From: Capillimicrobium parvum
GTDB taxonomy: Bacteria; Actinomycetota; Thermoleophilia; Solirubrobacterales; Solirubrobacteraceae
Assembly (NCBI RefSeq): GCF_021172045.1
Contig: NZ_CP087164.1
Span: forward strand, 62,001 to 126,000
Reading direction: 5' to 3'
DNA length: 64,000 bases
In this document: one piece after another, positions 1-5,964 of the stretch
How positions within the stretch are numbered: the first letter of the stretch is position 1
Layout of the letters: each line of letters opens with the position of its first letter
Made by a program: the position numbers and the translations under genes
The notes under the pieces: generated by a model
The model's database searches: none
The model's input: only the letters and a program-made list of their open reading frames with translations
What the model was told of the DNA's origin: nothing

Positions 1-357
1 GAGCAGGCCGCGCAGCTCGGCGCTGCGCTGACGTGCGGCGGCCGCCTCGTGCGGCGCCAGGAGCGTCGTCATCGCGTCGAGCGTGATGGCGTGCCCGGCG
101 ACGCTGAGCTGGGCGCCGGCGTCGGTCAGCAGCTCGGTGCGCCGCAGCTCGAGGCCGCCGCGGTGCTCCATCTCGCCCTGCAGGTCGGTCATGCGGGAGA
201 GGACCTCGTCGACGTCCTGGCGGCGGATCGCGGCGCCCTGGCGCAGCACGATGTCCAGCAGGCGCCGGGCCGACTCGAGCTGGGCGTCGAGGTGGGCGAT
301 GACCGCGGGCCCGAGCGTCGACTCGGCCGGGCCCACGGCGGCGAGCGCGACGGTCAC
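1..357 (-). CDS. flgN: FlgN-like flagellar chaperone, 3' part cut by window edge
   Basis: The gene starts at a GTG whose last bases overlap the TGA of the upstream rod-binding gene, and its 3' end lies beyond base 1, so 119 codons are visible. The product is Leu/Arg/Glu-rich and all-helical: a run of LDAQLESARRLLDIV type is followed by a QDVDEVLSRMTDLQ segment and an ELRRTELL segment. This matches the long antiparallel helices of the FlgN family (export chaperone for hook-junction proteins FlgK and FlgL). Its position after flgG and flgJ, where flgK and flgL would be expected next, supports the call. Similarity is by overall pattern only, so other coiled-coil flagellar proteins remain possible. 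Confidence 0.6.
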   Translation of the reverse strand, partial: MTVALAAVGPAESTLGPAVIAHLDAQLESARRLLDIVLRQGAAIRRQDVDEVLSRMTDLQGEMEHRGGLELRRTELLTDAGAQLSVAGHAITLDAMTTLLAPHEAAAARQRSAELRGLL

Positions 358-641
358 GCCGCCTCCTCGCCGCTCGCGGGGGCGCCGAGGCCAGCGAGGC
401 CGCGGGCGAGCCCGAGGCCGCCGGCCGCGGTGACGGCGTCGGCGAGCGCCTCGGGCAGCAGCTGGGCGTACGCGCCGCTGCCGAGCGCCTCGCCGGCGGT
501 GGACGAGAGCTGCTTGGCGAGCACCGTCGTGAGCTGGCGCTCGAAGGAGAGGGCGGCCTGGTAGCGCGCACGCGTCTGGGGAGCGGCGGAGCGCACGTCG
601 GCCGGCAGCGCCGCCTGGTCGATGGCCGGCACAGGACTCAC
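354..641 (-). CDS. flgJ: FlgJ-type rod-binding domain protein (no hydrolase domain)
   Basis: This 95-residue protein corresponds to the N-terminal rod-binding domain of FlgJ, the scaffold that helps rod subunits assemble. Diagnostic are FERQLTTVLAKQL near residues 33-45 and the C-terminal PEALADAV...GGLGLARGL stretch, which resembles the end of this domain family. There is no C-terminal glucosaminidase domain, as is usual in Gram-positive bacteria; peptidoglycan opening is probably done by the separate transglycosylase at 19.8 kb and the CHAP hydrolase at 54.2 kb. The GTG start at 641 has a GGGAGG Shine-Dalgarno a few bases upstream. It lies 52 bp after flgG and overlaps flgN, so the three are probably one operon. 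Confidence 0.75.
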   Translation of the reverse strand: MSPVPAIDQAALPADVRSAAPQTRARYQAALSFERQLTTVLAKQLSSTAGEALGSGAYAQLLPEALADAVTAAGGLGLARGLAGLGAPASGEEAA

Positions 642-693
642 GAGGACACCTCCCGCAGGGTCGAAGCCGCGGTGGGTGAGGACCCGCGGGGTC

Positions 694-1428
694 TCACTTC
701 TTGATCCCGTTGGCCATCTGGGCCATCTGGTCGGCCATGTCGATCGCCCGGCTGGCGAGCGAGTAGTTGCGCTGCGTGGCGATCATGTCCGTCATCGCGT
801 CGCCGATGTCGACGTTGGACTGCTCGAGCGCGCCCTGCTGCAGGGTCGTGCCGGCGCCCGCCCGGGTCGCCGCGCCGCTGGCCGCGTTCGTCGTGAAGAG
901 GGAGTCGCCGACCGGGCTCAGGCGGTCGGGCGCGCGGACGGTGAGGAGGTTGACGCGCCCGACGTTCGCGCCGCCGGCGTCGATGCGGCCGTCGGGGGAG
1001 ATCGCGACGTCCTTCTCCTGGACGCCGTTGGGGATGCGCACCGGCGGCTGCAGCGGCAGGCCGCCCGCGTTGAGGCGGCGCCGCGCGTCGACGGTGAGCT
1101 GGCCGTCGCGCGTCAGCGCGTTCGTGCCGTCGGGCCGGCGGACCTGCAGGAAGCCGGGGCCGGTGATGGCGACGTCGAGCGGCTCGCCCGTCTGCTTGAG
1201 CGCACCGGCGAGCGAGCTGCGGCCGATGGCCGAGGCGGCGGCGCCGGAGCCCTCGGTGACGCCGGGTCGGCCGCCGGGACCGCTGGGCGTGTACACGAGA
1301 TCGCGGAAGGCCACCCGCACGCGCTTGTAGCCCACGGTGTTGACGTTCGCGAGATCGTTGCTCAGCGCGTCGAGACGCTGCTGCTGCGCCGCCATGCCGG
1401 CGGCGGCCGTGTACATGCCTTCGAGCAT
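694..1428 (-). CDS. flgG: Flagellar distal-rod protein FlgG
   Basis: A 244-residue axial protein. The N-terminus MLEGMYTAAAGM and the LSNDLANVNTVGYK motif are the classical rod/hook family N-terminal signature, the segment up to FRDLVY resembles FlgG rather than FlgF, and the C-terminus contains the conserved QSNVD...MIATQRNYSLASRAI coil. ATG 1428 is preceded by AAGGAA. The gene has its own sigma-28-like promoter (1545-1574), so it can be expressed although an IS110 element separates it from flgF. The leader of about 110 nt carries two identical 35-bp direct repeats. The assignment FlgG versus FlgF for the two paralogues in this region is by motif and order only. Confidence 0.85.
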   Translation of the reverse strand: MLEGMYTAAAGMAAQQQRLDALSNDLANVNTVGYKRVRVAFRDLVYTPSGPGGRPGVTEGSGAAASAIGRSSLAGALKQTGEPLDVAITGPGFLQVRRPDGTNALTRDGQLTVDARRRLNAGGLPLQPPVRIPNGVQEKDVAISPDGRIDAGGANVGRVNLLTVRAPDRLSPVGDSLFTTNAASGAATRAGAGTTLQQGALEQSNVDIGDAMTDMIATQRNYSLASRAIDMADQMAQMANGIKK

Positions 1429-1442
1429 CGGGTTCCTTGTCG

Positions 1443-1527
1443 GAGCCCCGGCCCCCGCTCCTTGCGGTCCAGCCGGTGCGTCAAAACGTGGAGAGCCCCG
1501 GCCCCCGCTCCTTGCGGTCCAGCCGGT
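1443..1527. repeat. Two identical 35-bp direct repeats in the flgG leader
   Basis: Bases 1443-1477 and 1493-1527 are identical over 35 bp (starting GAGCCCCGGCC, ending CAGCCGGT), giving a 50-bp period. Both copies lie between the predicted flgG transcription start (about 1538, minus strand) and its start codon, so both would be transcribed into the flgG leader RNA. Confidence 0.9.
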
Positions 1528-1544
1528 CCACCTGTGGTCAGCCC

Positions 1545-1574
1545 GGTGGTCGGTCGCGCGCCGCCGGACTTGAG
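1545..1574 (-). promoter_or_regulatory. Sigma-28-type promoter of flgG
   Basis: Read on the minus strand: CTCAAG (1574-1569), 14 bases, ACCGACCACC (1554-1545). Spacing and both elements agree with twelve other sites in this window. The start codon of flgG is about 117 bases downstream of the -10 element. The site lies between the IS110 element and flgG. Confidence 0.8.
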
Positions 1575-1589
1575 CGGCTCGTGGACGCG

Positions 1590-3092
1590 CGTTCTGATAT
1601 GTCCGTCGTGTTGTCAAGTGGGCGTGCGTGATCGCCGTCCGCTTGGCGGCCGTCGGGCGGGGTTGGTCGGTGGGCCGGGACGCCGGGCTCGGTGTCGGCG
1701 TTGCCAGTCTGAGATGCGAGGGTTGGGTACCTCAGGGCCCGGTTTCGTGCTGCCGGCTTGTGCTGTCTAGGAACGAGCGTGCCGCCCCCGAGGGGGTGCT
1801 CATAGAACGTTCGCGCGTGCCGGCCGCTGATGGCCCGGCGCCCCGGCCCACCGACCGTGGTGTTCTCAGCCGCGGGTCAGTCGGCGGTGGCGGCGGCCCA
1901 GAGGAACCCGGCGAGCTGCCGTGCGCAAGCGACCACCACGATGTTGTGGGGCTTGCCGCGGGCCTTCATCGTGCGATGGACCTTATAGAGGCGCTGCTGG
2001 GCGCGGTTGCTGATCGCGAGGATGTGGTCGGGCTGTCGGGCCTGGCGGTTGGCCAGTGTCGCGCCCAGCCGTGGTTCGCGGCCGTAGTGCCAGGCCGACT
2101 CGACCAACAACCTGCGGGCGAGCGTCGAGCCGGTCTTGGTGATCGAGCCCTGGCGCGAGGACTCACCGGACTGGTTGAGCGTCGGTGTCAGTCCCAGCCA
2201 CGCGCCCAGCGCGGCGGCGCGCTCAAAGCGGCGCCAGTCGCCGCCGAGCTCGAGGTGGATCGACAGGGCGCTCAGCGTGTCGATGCCTCTGAACGCGCGC
2301 AGCCGGGCGACGGTCGGCCACCACCGCTCGTCCGTCGCAAGCTGGGCGAGTTGCAGTGCGACCGCCTGCTTGCGCGCCGTCAACCCGTCGACCGCCGCGA
2401 TGAGATCGGCGAAGACCAGGGCGCTGGCCGGCTCGCCGAACTGCTGACGCGACAACCAGCGACGGTGCTCGGTGGTCCAGGTCGTCGGCTTGGGATAGAC
2501 CCGCCCGTGGCGCAACAGCATCTTGCTCACGCGATGGCGGGCGTCCATCAGATCGCGCCGGCACGCATCGTGGGCGCGGGTCATCTCTCTGGCGGCCTCG
2601 ATCTCCGGCGGCGGCACCACGACCCGCGTCAGCGACCCGGCCAGCAACAACCGGACCAGAAGCTCGGCGTCCTTGCGGTCGCTCTTGACTCTGTCAGACG
2701 ATCCCCGCGGGGTCTTCCCGGGCGCGATCACCTGCATCGCGATCCCCGCTGTCGTCGCCGCTCGGTAGAGCCCGAAACCGGTCGACCCGGCCTCATAGCA
2801 CGCGCGTGCCGGACCGGGCTGCTGGAGCATCCACGCGATCGGTGCCTCCAACCCAGGGCCGAACTTCGCGCGTCGCAGCTCGCCGGTCATCGTGTCGATC
2901 GCTGCCGCGTGCGTCGAGCGGGCATGGACATCGAGACCGACCCACGTCATCGTTCCGGTCATGGCCGGACCTCCTCACTCATCTGGGGTCAGCCAGAGGC
3001 CATCCCTCTGGTCAGACAAACCCCCGCGAGGAGCGTCCGGCCATCAGCCTCGGCAGTCAACCCCTTCCGGGCCGACCGCCTCATAGGGTCTA
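1590..3092 (-). mobile_element. IS110-family insertion element between flgF and flgG (ends approximate)
   Basis: The span holds an intact IS110-type transposase gene with about 290 bp of non-coding DNA on its 3' side (1590-1876) and about 130 bp on its 5' side (2963-3092). IS110 elements have no terminal inverted repeats and make no clear target duplication, so I cannot fix the ends; they are set between the flgG promoter and the dispersed repeat that starts near 3094. The long non-coding part on the 3' side is what is known for the IS1111-like branch, where the bridge RNA is encoded. A 7-bp hairpin (CCAGAGG / CCTCTGG, 2993-2999 and 3005-3011) sits upstream of the transposase gene. Confidence 0.7.
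1877..2962 (-). CDS. IS110-family transposase
   Basis: This 361-residue DNA recombinase shows the IS110 two-domain layout. An N-terminal DEDD RuvC-like domain starts at WVGLDVHARST with Asp near residue 10, then CYEAGSTGFG with its Glu near residue 58, and SDRKDAELLVRLL with the two further acidic residues. A C-terminal Transposase_20 region contains FRGIDTLSALSI and GLTPTLNQSGESSRQGSITKTGS, which includes the conserved serines. Length is normal for the family and I see no stop or frameshift, so it may be active. ATG 2962 is preceded by GAGGAGG at good distance. It reads in the same direction as the flagellar genes it interrupts. Confidence 0.93.
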   Translation of the reverse strand: MTGTMTWVGLDVHARSTHAAAIDTMTGELRRAKFGPGLEAPIAWMLQQPGPARACYEAGSTGFGLYRAATTAGIAMQVIAPGKTPRGSSDRVKSDRKDAELLVRLLLAGSLTRVVVPPPEIEAAREMTRAHDACRRDLMDARHRVSKMLLRHGRVYPKPTTWTTEHRRWLSRQQFGEPASALVFADLIAAVDGLTARKQAVALQLAQLATDERWWPTVARLRAFRGIDTLSALSIHLELGGDWRRFERAAALGAWLGLTPTLNQSGESSRQGSITKTGSTLARRLLVESAWHYGREPRLGATLANRQARQPDHILAISNRAQQRLYKVHRTMKARGKPHNIVVVACARQLAGFLWAAATAD

Positions 3093-3093
3093 G

Positions 3094-3199
3094 GGGTGCC
3101 GACGCCGGCCCGCGGCGTTGCCAGGTGGGCTTGCAACGTCTGCCGGCGGGAGGCGGGCCCCCGTGGGCGCTAAGGGTGCCGACGGCACGCCCCGAGCGC
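3094..3199 (+). repeat. Dispersed intergenic repeat, copy A (with partial second unit)
   Basis: Bases 3094-3167 match 4852-4925 at 71 of 74 positions (both start with G-rich GGNGCCGACGCCGG and end CCCCCGTGGG). About 80 bp after its beginning a second partial unit starts (GGGTGCCGACGGC, near 3174), the same period as the 79-bp tandem array at 10.3 kb. It fills the gap between the IS110 element and the 3' end of flgF. Confidence 0.8.
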
Positions 3200-3886
3200 C
3201 TACCCGCTGAGGGACCCGACCTGGGCGGCTGCGCGCTGCAGCGTCTCGTCGATCGTCGTGATCGCCTTCTGCCCCGCCTCGAACGAGCGCAGGGAGGAGA
3301 TCATGTCGACCATTGCGCGGGCCGGGTCGACACCCGAGCCCTCGAGCGCGCCGGCGGTGACGCGGCCGGCGGCCTGTCCCTGTGCGGCGCCGGTGAAGAG
3401 CGAGTCGCCCTCCTTCGCCGCGTTGGGGACGTCGAAGACGCCGAGCCGGCCGGGGTCCACCGCGCCGCCGGTGACGCGGACCGTGCCGCCGTTCTGCGAC
3501 AGCACGGGGTTGCCCATCTGGTCGACGAGCCGGCCGCCCGGGCCTTCGGTGAAGGCGCCGTTGCGGGTGTAGCGCACGCCGTTGGCCGTGCGCACGCCGA
3601 ACCAGCCCTCGCCCTCGACCGCGAAGTCGAGCGGCTCGCCGGTCCGGCGCAGCGCCTGCGGCGTCAGGTCGGTGACGGTCTCGGCGATCTGCGCGCCGAA
3701 GCCGAGCGGGCCGACCTCCTGCCCGGTCTGCGTGTTCGCGAGCAGCAGGTCGCCGAACGCGTGCTGCGAGGAGCGGTCCGCCTTGTAGCCGGCCGTCGAC
3801 GCGTTCGCCAGCTCGTTGGCGATCTGGTCCTGGCGCACCTGCTCGGCGAGCATGCCGGAGGCTGCGATGTAGAGGCCGCGCTCCAT
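3200..3886 (-). CDS. flgF: Flagellar proximal-rod protein FlgF
   Basis: A 228-residue axial protein of the FlgF/FlgG family. The N-terminal MERGLYIAASGM and IANELANASTAGYK motifs, the central GEPLDFAVEGEGWFGV motif shared by the hook-basal body core domain, and YTRNGAFTEGPGG all fit. The C-terminal helical segment (ARAMVDMISSLRSFEAGQKA) is the usual axial D0 coil. Unlike FlgG it carries the longer SSQHAFGDLLL region. ATG 3886 lies only six bases after the -10 element of a sigma-28-like promoter, so its message is probably leaderless. An IS110 element and a dispersed repeat now separate it from flgG. Confidence 0.8.
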   Translation of the reverse strand: MERGLYIAASGMLAEQVRQDQIANELANASTAGYKADRSSQHAFGDLLLANTQTGQEVGPLGFGAQIAETVTDLTPQALRRTGEPLDFAVEGEGWFGVRTANGVRYTRNGAFTEGPGGRLVDQMGNPVLSQNGGTVRVTGGAVDPGRLGVFDVPNAAKEGDSLFTGAAQGQAAGRVTAGALEGSGVDPARAMVDMISSLRSFEAGQKAITTIDETLQRAAAQVGSLSG

Positions 3887-3892
3887 CGCACC

Positions 3893-3922
3893 GATGGTCG
3901 GCCACCCGCCACACTTCTTGAG
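3893..3922 (-). promoter_or_regulatory. Sigma-28-type promoter of flgF
   Basis: Minus strand: CTCAAG (3922-3917), 14 bases, GCCGACCATC (3902-3893). Six bases (GGTGCG) separate the -10 element from the ATG of flgF, predicting a leaderless or nearly leaderless transcript. The -35 element abuts the start codon of the divergent FliK-like gene. Confidence 0.8.
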
Positions 3923-3923
3923 G

Positions 3924-4559
3924 ATGGCCGGCGTTGGCGTCGATCTCGTCCTGCTGCGCGGGCTCATGCCCGAGGTCCCCGTCCGCGCCGGCGACGTCCT
4001 GCCCGCGCGCGTCCTGGGGCAGGGGATGCTGTCGCTCGCCGGCGTCCGCGTCGTCGCGAGGCTTCCCGAGGGGCTGCCCGAGGGCGCGCGGCTGCGCCTG
4101 CGCGTCCAGGAGGCGGGCAGCGAGCGGATCGTGCTGCGCGTCGTCGGCGAGCCCGAGGCGGCGGGCGCGCCGCCGCAGCAGGCGGCCGCGGCGGTGACCC
4201 CGGCGACCGGGGATCCGCTGGCCGCGGCGATCCGGGCCGGCCTCGTCGTGGCGCTGCCCGGAGGCGCGCTGGCGCGGCTGTTCATCGACCCCGATGACGT
4301 GCGCGCCGCGGCGCGAGGCGGTGGCGGGCCGTCGCGCGTGACGCTGCGCTACGAGGCGGCGGCGATCGGGCGCGTCGACATCGCGCTGGAGATCACGCCC
4401 GGCGCGGTGGCGGGCACCGTGCACGCCCCGTCCGGAGCGGCGGCCGAGCGCCTGCGCGGAAGCGCCGCCGACCTGCGGGCCGCGCTGGCCGCAGCGACCG
4501 GACGCCCGGCGAGCGTCAGTGTCCGCGAGCGTGGAGAGTCGGTGGACCTTCGTGCCTGA
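3924..4559 (+). CDS. FliK-like hook-length-control C-domain protein
   Basis: This 211-residue protein ends in a region (about residues 130-205) of the form LRYEAAAIGRVDIALEI...LRGSAADLRAALAAATG, which fits the C-terminal Flg_hook domain of FliK: a beta-strand pair after a [AL]-G-x-V-x-[IV] core, then two helices ending in LRxxL. The first part is Ala/Leu/Arg rich with no recognised domain. It precedes an FlhB-C-like gene, the same order as B. subtilis ylqG-ylqH, which strongly supports the call. A second, conventional fliK lies at 20.45 kb. ATG 3924 is my choice; ATG 3894 in the same frame is possible but lies inside the flgF promoter. Confidence 0.6.
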   Translation: MAGVGVDLVLLRGLMPEVPVRAGDVLPARVLGQGMLSLAGVRVVARLPEGLPEGARLRLRVQEAGSERIVLRVVGEPEAAGAPPQQAAAAVTPATGDPLAAAIRAGLVVALPGGALARLFIDPDDVRAAARGGGGPSRVTLRYEAAAIGRVDIALEITPGAVAGTVHAPSGAAAERLRGSAADLRAALAAATGRPASVSVRERGESVDLRA

Positions 4560-4851
4560 TCGGCGTGAGGAGCGTCCGCCGCCCGACCGCGCGGCCGCGC
4601 TGCGCTACGACCCGGCCGTCCCGGGCGCGCCGAAGATGGTCGCCGCAGGGCGCGGCGAGATGGCCCGGCGGATCGTCGAGGCCGCGCGCGCCGCTGGTGT
4701 CCCCGTCCGCGACGACGCGCTCCTGGCCGATGCGCTGGCCGGCATGCAGCTCGACGCCGAGGTGCCCGAGGAGCTGTGGGCGGCGGTGGCCGAGGCGCTC
4801 GTGTGGACGCACCGCATGGACCTCGGGGCCCTGAGAGACGCAAGCCGCTAA
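4552..4851 (+). CDS. flhX: FlhX: stand-alone FlhB C-terminal-domain homologue
   Basis: This 99-residue product is homologous to the cytoplasmic domain of FlhB downstream of the autocleavage site: AAALRYDPAVPGAPKMVAAG parallels VALRYDGSNPAPEVVAKG of the FlhB at 42.8 kb, and the rest (VPVRDDALLADAL, EVPEELWAAVAEALVW) follows FlhB-C (VPDPPLARTL, IPEELFGAVAQLLAF). It has no transmembrane segments and no NPTH motif. Such FlhX/YlqH proteins are known as paralogues that can partly replace FlhB-C in substrate switching. GTG 4552 overlaps the stop of the FliK-like gene, indicating translational coupling. Confidence 0.85.
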   Translation: MPDRREERPPPDRAAALRYDPAVPGAPKMVAAGRGEMARRIVEAARAAGVPVRDDALLADALAGMQLDAEVPEELWAAVAEALVWTHRMDLGALRDASR

Positions 4852-4925
4852 GGGCGCCGACGCCGGCCCGCGGCGTTGCCAGGTGGGCTTGCAGCGTCTG
4901 CCGGCGGGAGGTGGGCCCCCGTGGG
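4852..4925 (+). repeat. Dispersed intergenic repeat, copy B
   Basis: This 74-bp copy (71/74 identical to 3094-3167) fills the gap between flhX and the convergent fliA gene. It starts directly after the flhX stop codon. Confidence 0.85.
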
Positions 4926-4932
4926 TTCACGC

Positions 4933-5751
4933 CTAAGCGACGAGGCGGTAGAGCTCCTCCTCGGCGGACAGCGCGCTGCGCAGCGTGCGCTTGAGCGCAC
5001 TGTGGATCTGGCACACGCGGCTCTCGGACACGCCGAGCACCTCGCCGATCTCGGCCAGGGTCAGGTTCTTGACGTAGAGCATGACCGCGACCTCGCGCTC
5101 GCGGCGCGGGAGCTGCGCGAACGCCGTGCGGAACCTGTCCTTGAGCTCCTCCGTGGCGGCGGCGTGCTCGGGATCGAGGCGCTCGTCCTGGGAGACGAGG
5201 GTGTCGACGCGCTCGATGGTCGTGTCGTCGTCGGAGAGCACGAGCGCGTTGAGCGACGTGACGTCGGAGGAGACGATCTCGTCGAGGTGGCGGCGCAGCT
5301 CGCCGACGGTGATGCCCATGGCGTCGGCCAGCTCGTCGCGGGTGGGGCGGCGGCCGTGGAGGATCGAGAACTCCTCCGTCGCCTTGTTGATGTCGCGCTC
5401 CCAGCGGCGCACCGAGCGCGGCGCCCAGTCCTGGCGGCGCAGCTCGTCGAGCACGGCGCCGTGGATCCGGGTCCAGGCGTACTGCTCGAGCGTCGCGCCC
5501 TTCGCGGGGTCGTAGCGGTCGATGGAGACGATGAGCGCCTCCAGCCCGCAGGAGATGAAGTCCTCGACCTCCGCGTTGGCGGGCATCTCGCGGACCTTGC
5601 GGTACACGATGTACTTCACCATCGGGGCGAAGGTCAGCACCAGGCGGTCGCGCAGCGCCGCGTCCTTCGTGCGCCGGTAGTCGAGCCACAGGGCGAGGCT
5701 CTCGTCGGCGGAGAGGCGTCGCGCCGATGGTGGGGCGAGGGTGACGGACAT
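4933..5751 (-). CDS. fliA: Flagellar sigma factor sigma-28 (FliA/WhiG family)
   Basis: A 272-residue sigma-70-family factor of the three-domain type (sigma2, sigma3, sigma4; no region 1.1). Region 2 is at about residues 40-106 with VEDFISCGLEALIVSIDRYDP; region 3 follows at 110-180 with RRPTRDELADAMGIT; region 4 is at 212-258 with LPRREREVAVMLYVKNLTLAEIG and a helix-turn-helix GVSESRVCQIHS. This architecture and the EERL/DFIS-type motifs fit FliA/SigD/WhiG. ATG 5751 has a GAGGAG Shine-Dalgarno. It is the obvious reader of the thirteen CTCAAG-N14-GCCGAT promoters listed here. No anti-sigma factor flgM is recognisable nearby. Confidence 0.93.
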   Translation of the reverse strand: MSVTLAPPSARRLSADESLALWLDYRRTKDAALRDRLVLTFAPMVKYIVYRKVREMPANAEVEDFISCGLEALIVSIDRYDPAKGATLEQYAWTRIHGAVLDELRRQDWAPRSVRRWERDINKATEEFSILHGRRPTRDELADAMGITVGELRRHLDEIVSSDVTSLNALVLSDDDTTIERVDTLVSQDERLDPEHAAATEELKDRFRTAFAQLPRREREVAVMLYVKNLTLAEIGEVLGVSESRVCQIHSALKRTLRSALSAEEELYRLVA

Positions 5752-5815
5752 GGCGGGGAACTCCTCGGGCGGGATGGGGACGCTGGGAGGTATCGGGTCG
5801 GCGCGAATGCGCCCC

Positions 5816-5883
5816 CATCCCCAGAACTCGGTACGACGGGGTCGGATATGCGTCAACGCCGGCCCTCCCCAGTTCTGGGGATG
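5816..5883. promoter_or_regulatory. 13-bp perfect inverted repeat flanking the fliA promoter region
   Basis: CATCCCCAGAACT (5816-5828) and its exact reverse complement (5871-5883) are separated by 42 bp in the divergent region between fliA and the TPR glycosyltransferase. The left arm falls at the predicted -10/start region of fliA, the right arm upstream of its -35 and just before the sigma-28 promoter of the divergent gene. This is the layout of a regulator-binding site pair. Confidence 0.7.
5828..5856 (-). promoter_or_regulatory. Possible housekeeping promoter of fliA
   Basis: Minus strand: TTGACG (5856-5851), 17 bases, TACCGA (5833-5828), about 70 bases upstream of the fliA start codon. 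The -35 is near consensus, the -10 is weak. Confidence 0.4.
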
Positions 5884-5895
5884 CGACCCATGCGG

Positions 5896-5925
5896 CTGAA
5901 GTTCCGCGCGGCCCGGCCGATGACC
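5896..5925 (+). promoter_or_regulatory. Sigma-28-type promoter of the TPR glycosyltransferase
   Basis: CTGAAG (5896-5901), 14 bases, GCCGATGACC (5916-5925). The leader is about 33 nt and includes GAGAGG upstream of ATG 5965. Confidence 0.8.
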
Positions 5926-5964
5926 CGGGGGCACGTTCCCCGCTGCGAGAGGTTCGCTCCCCGC

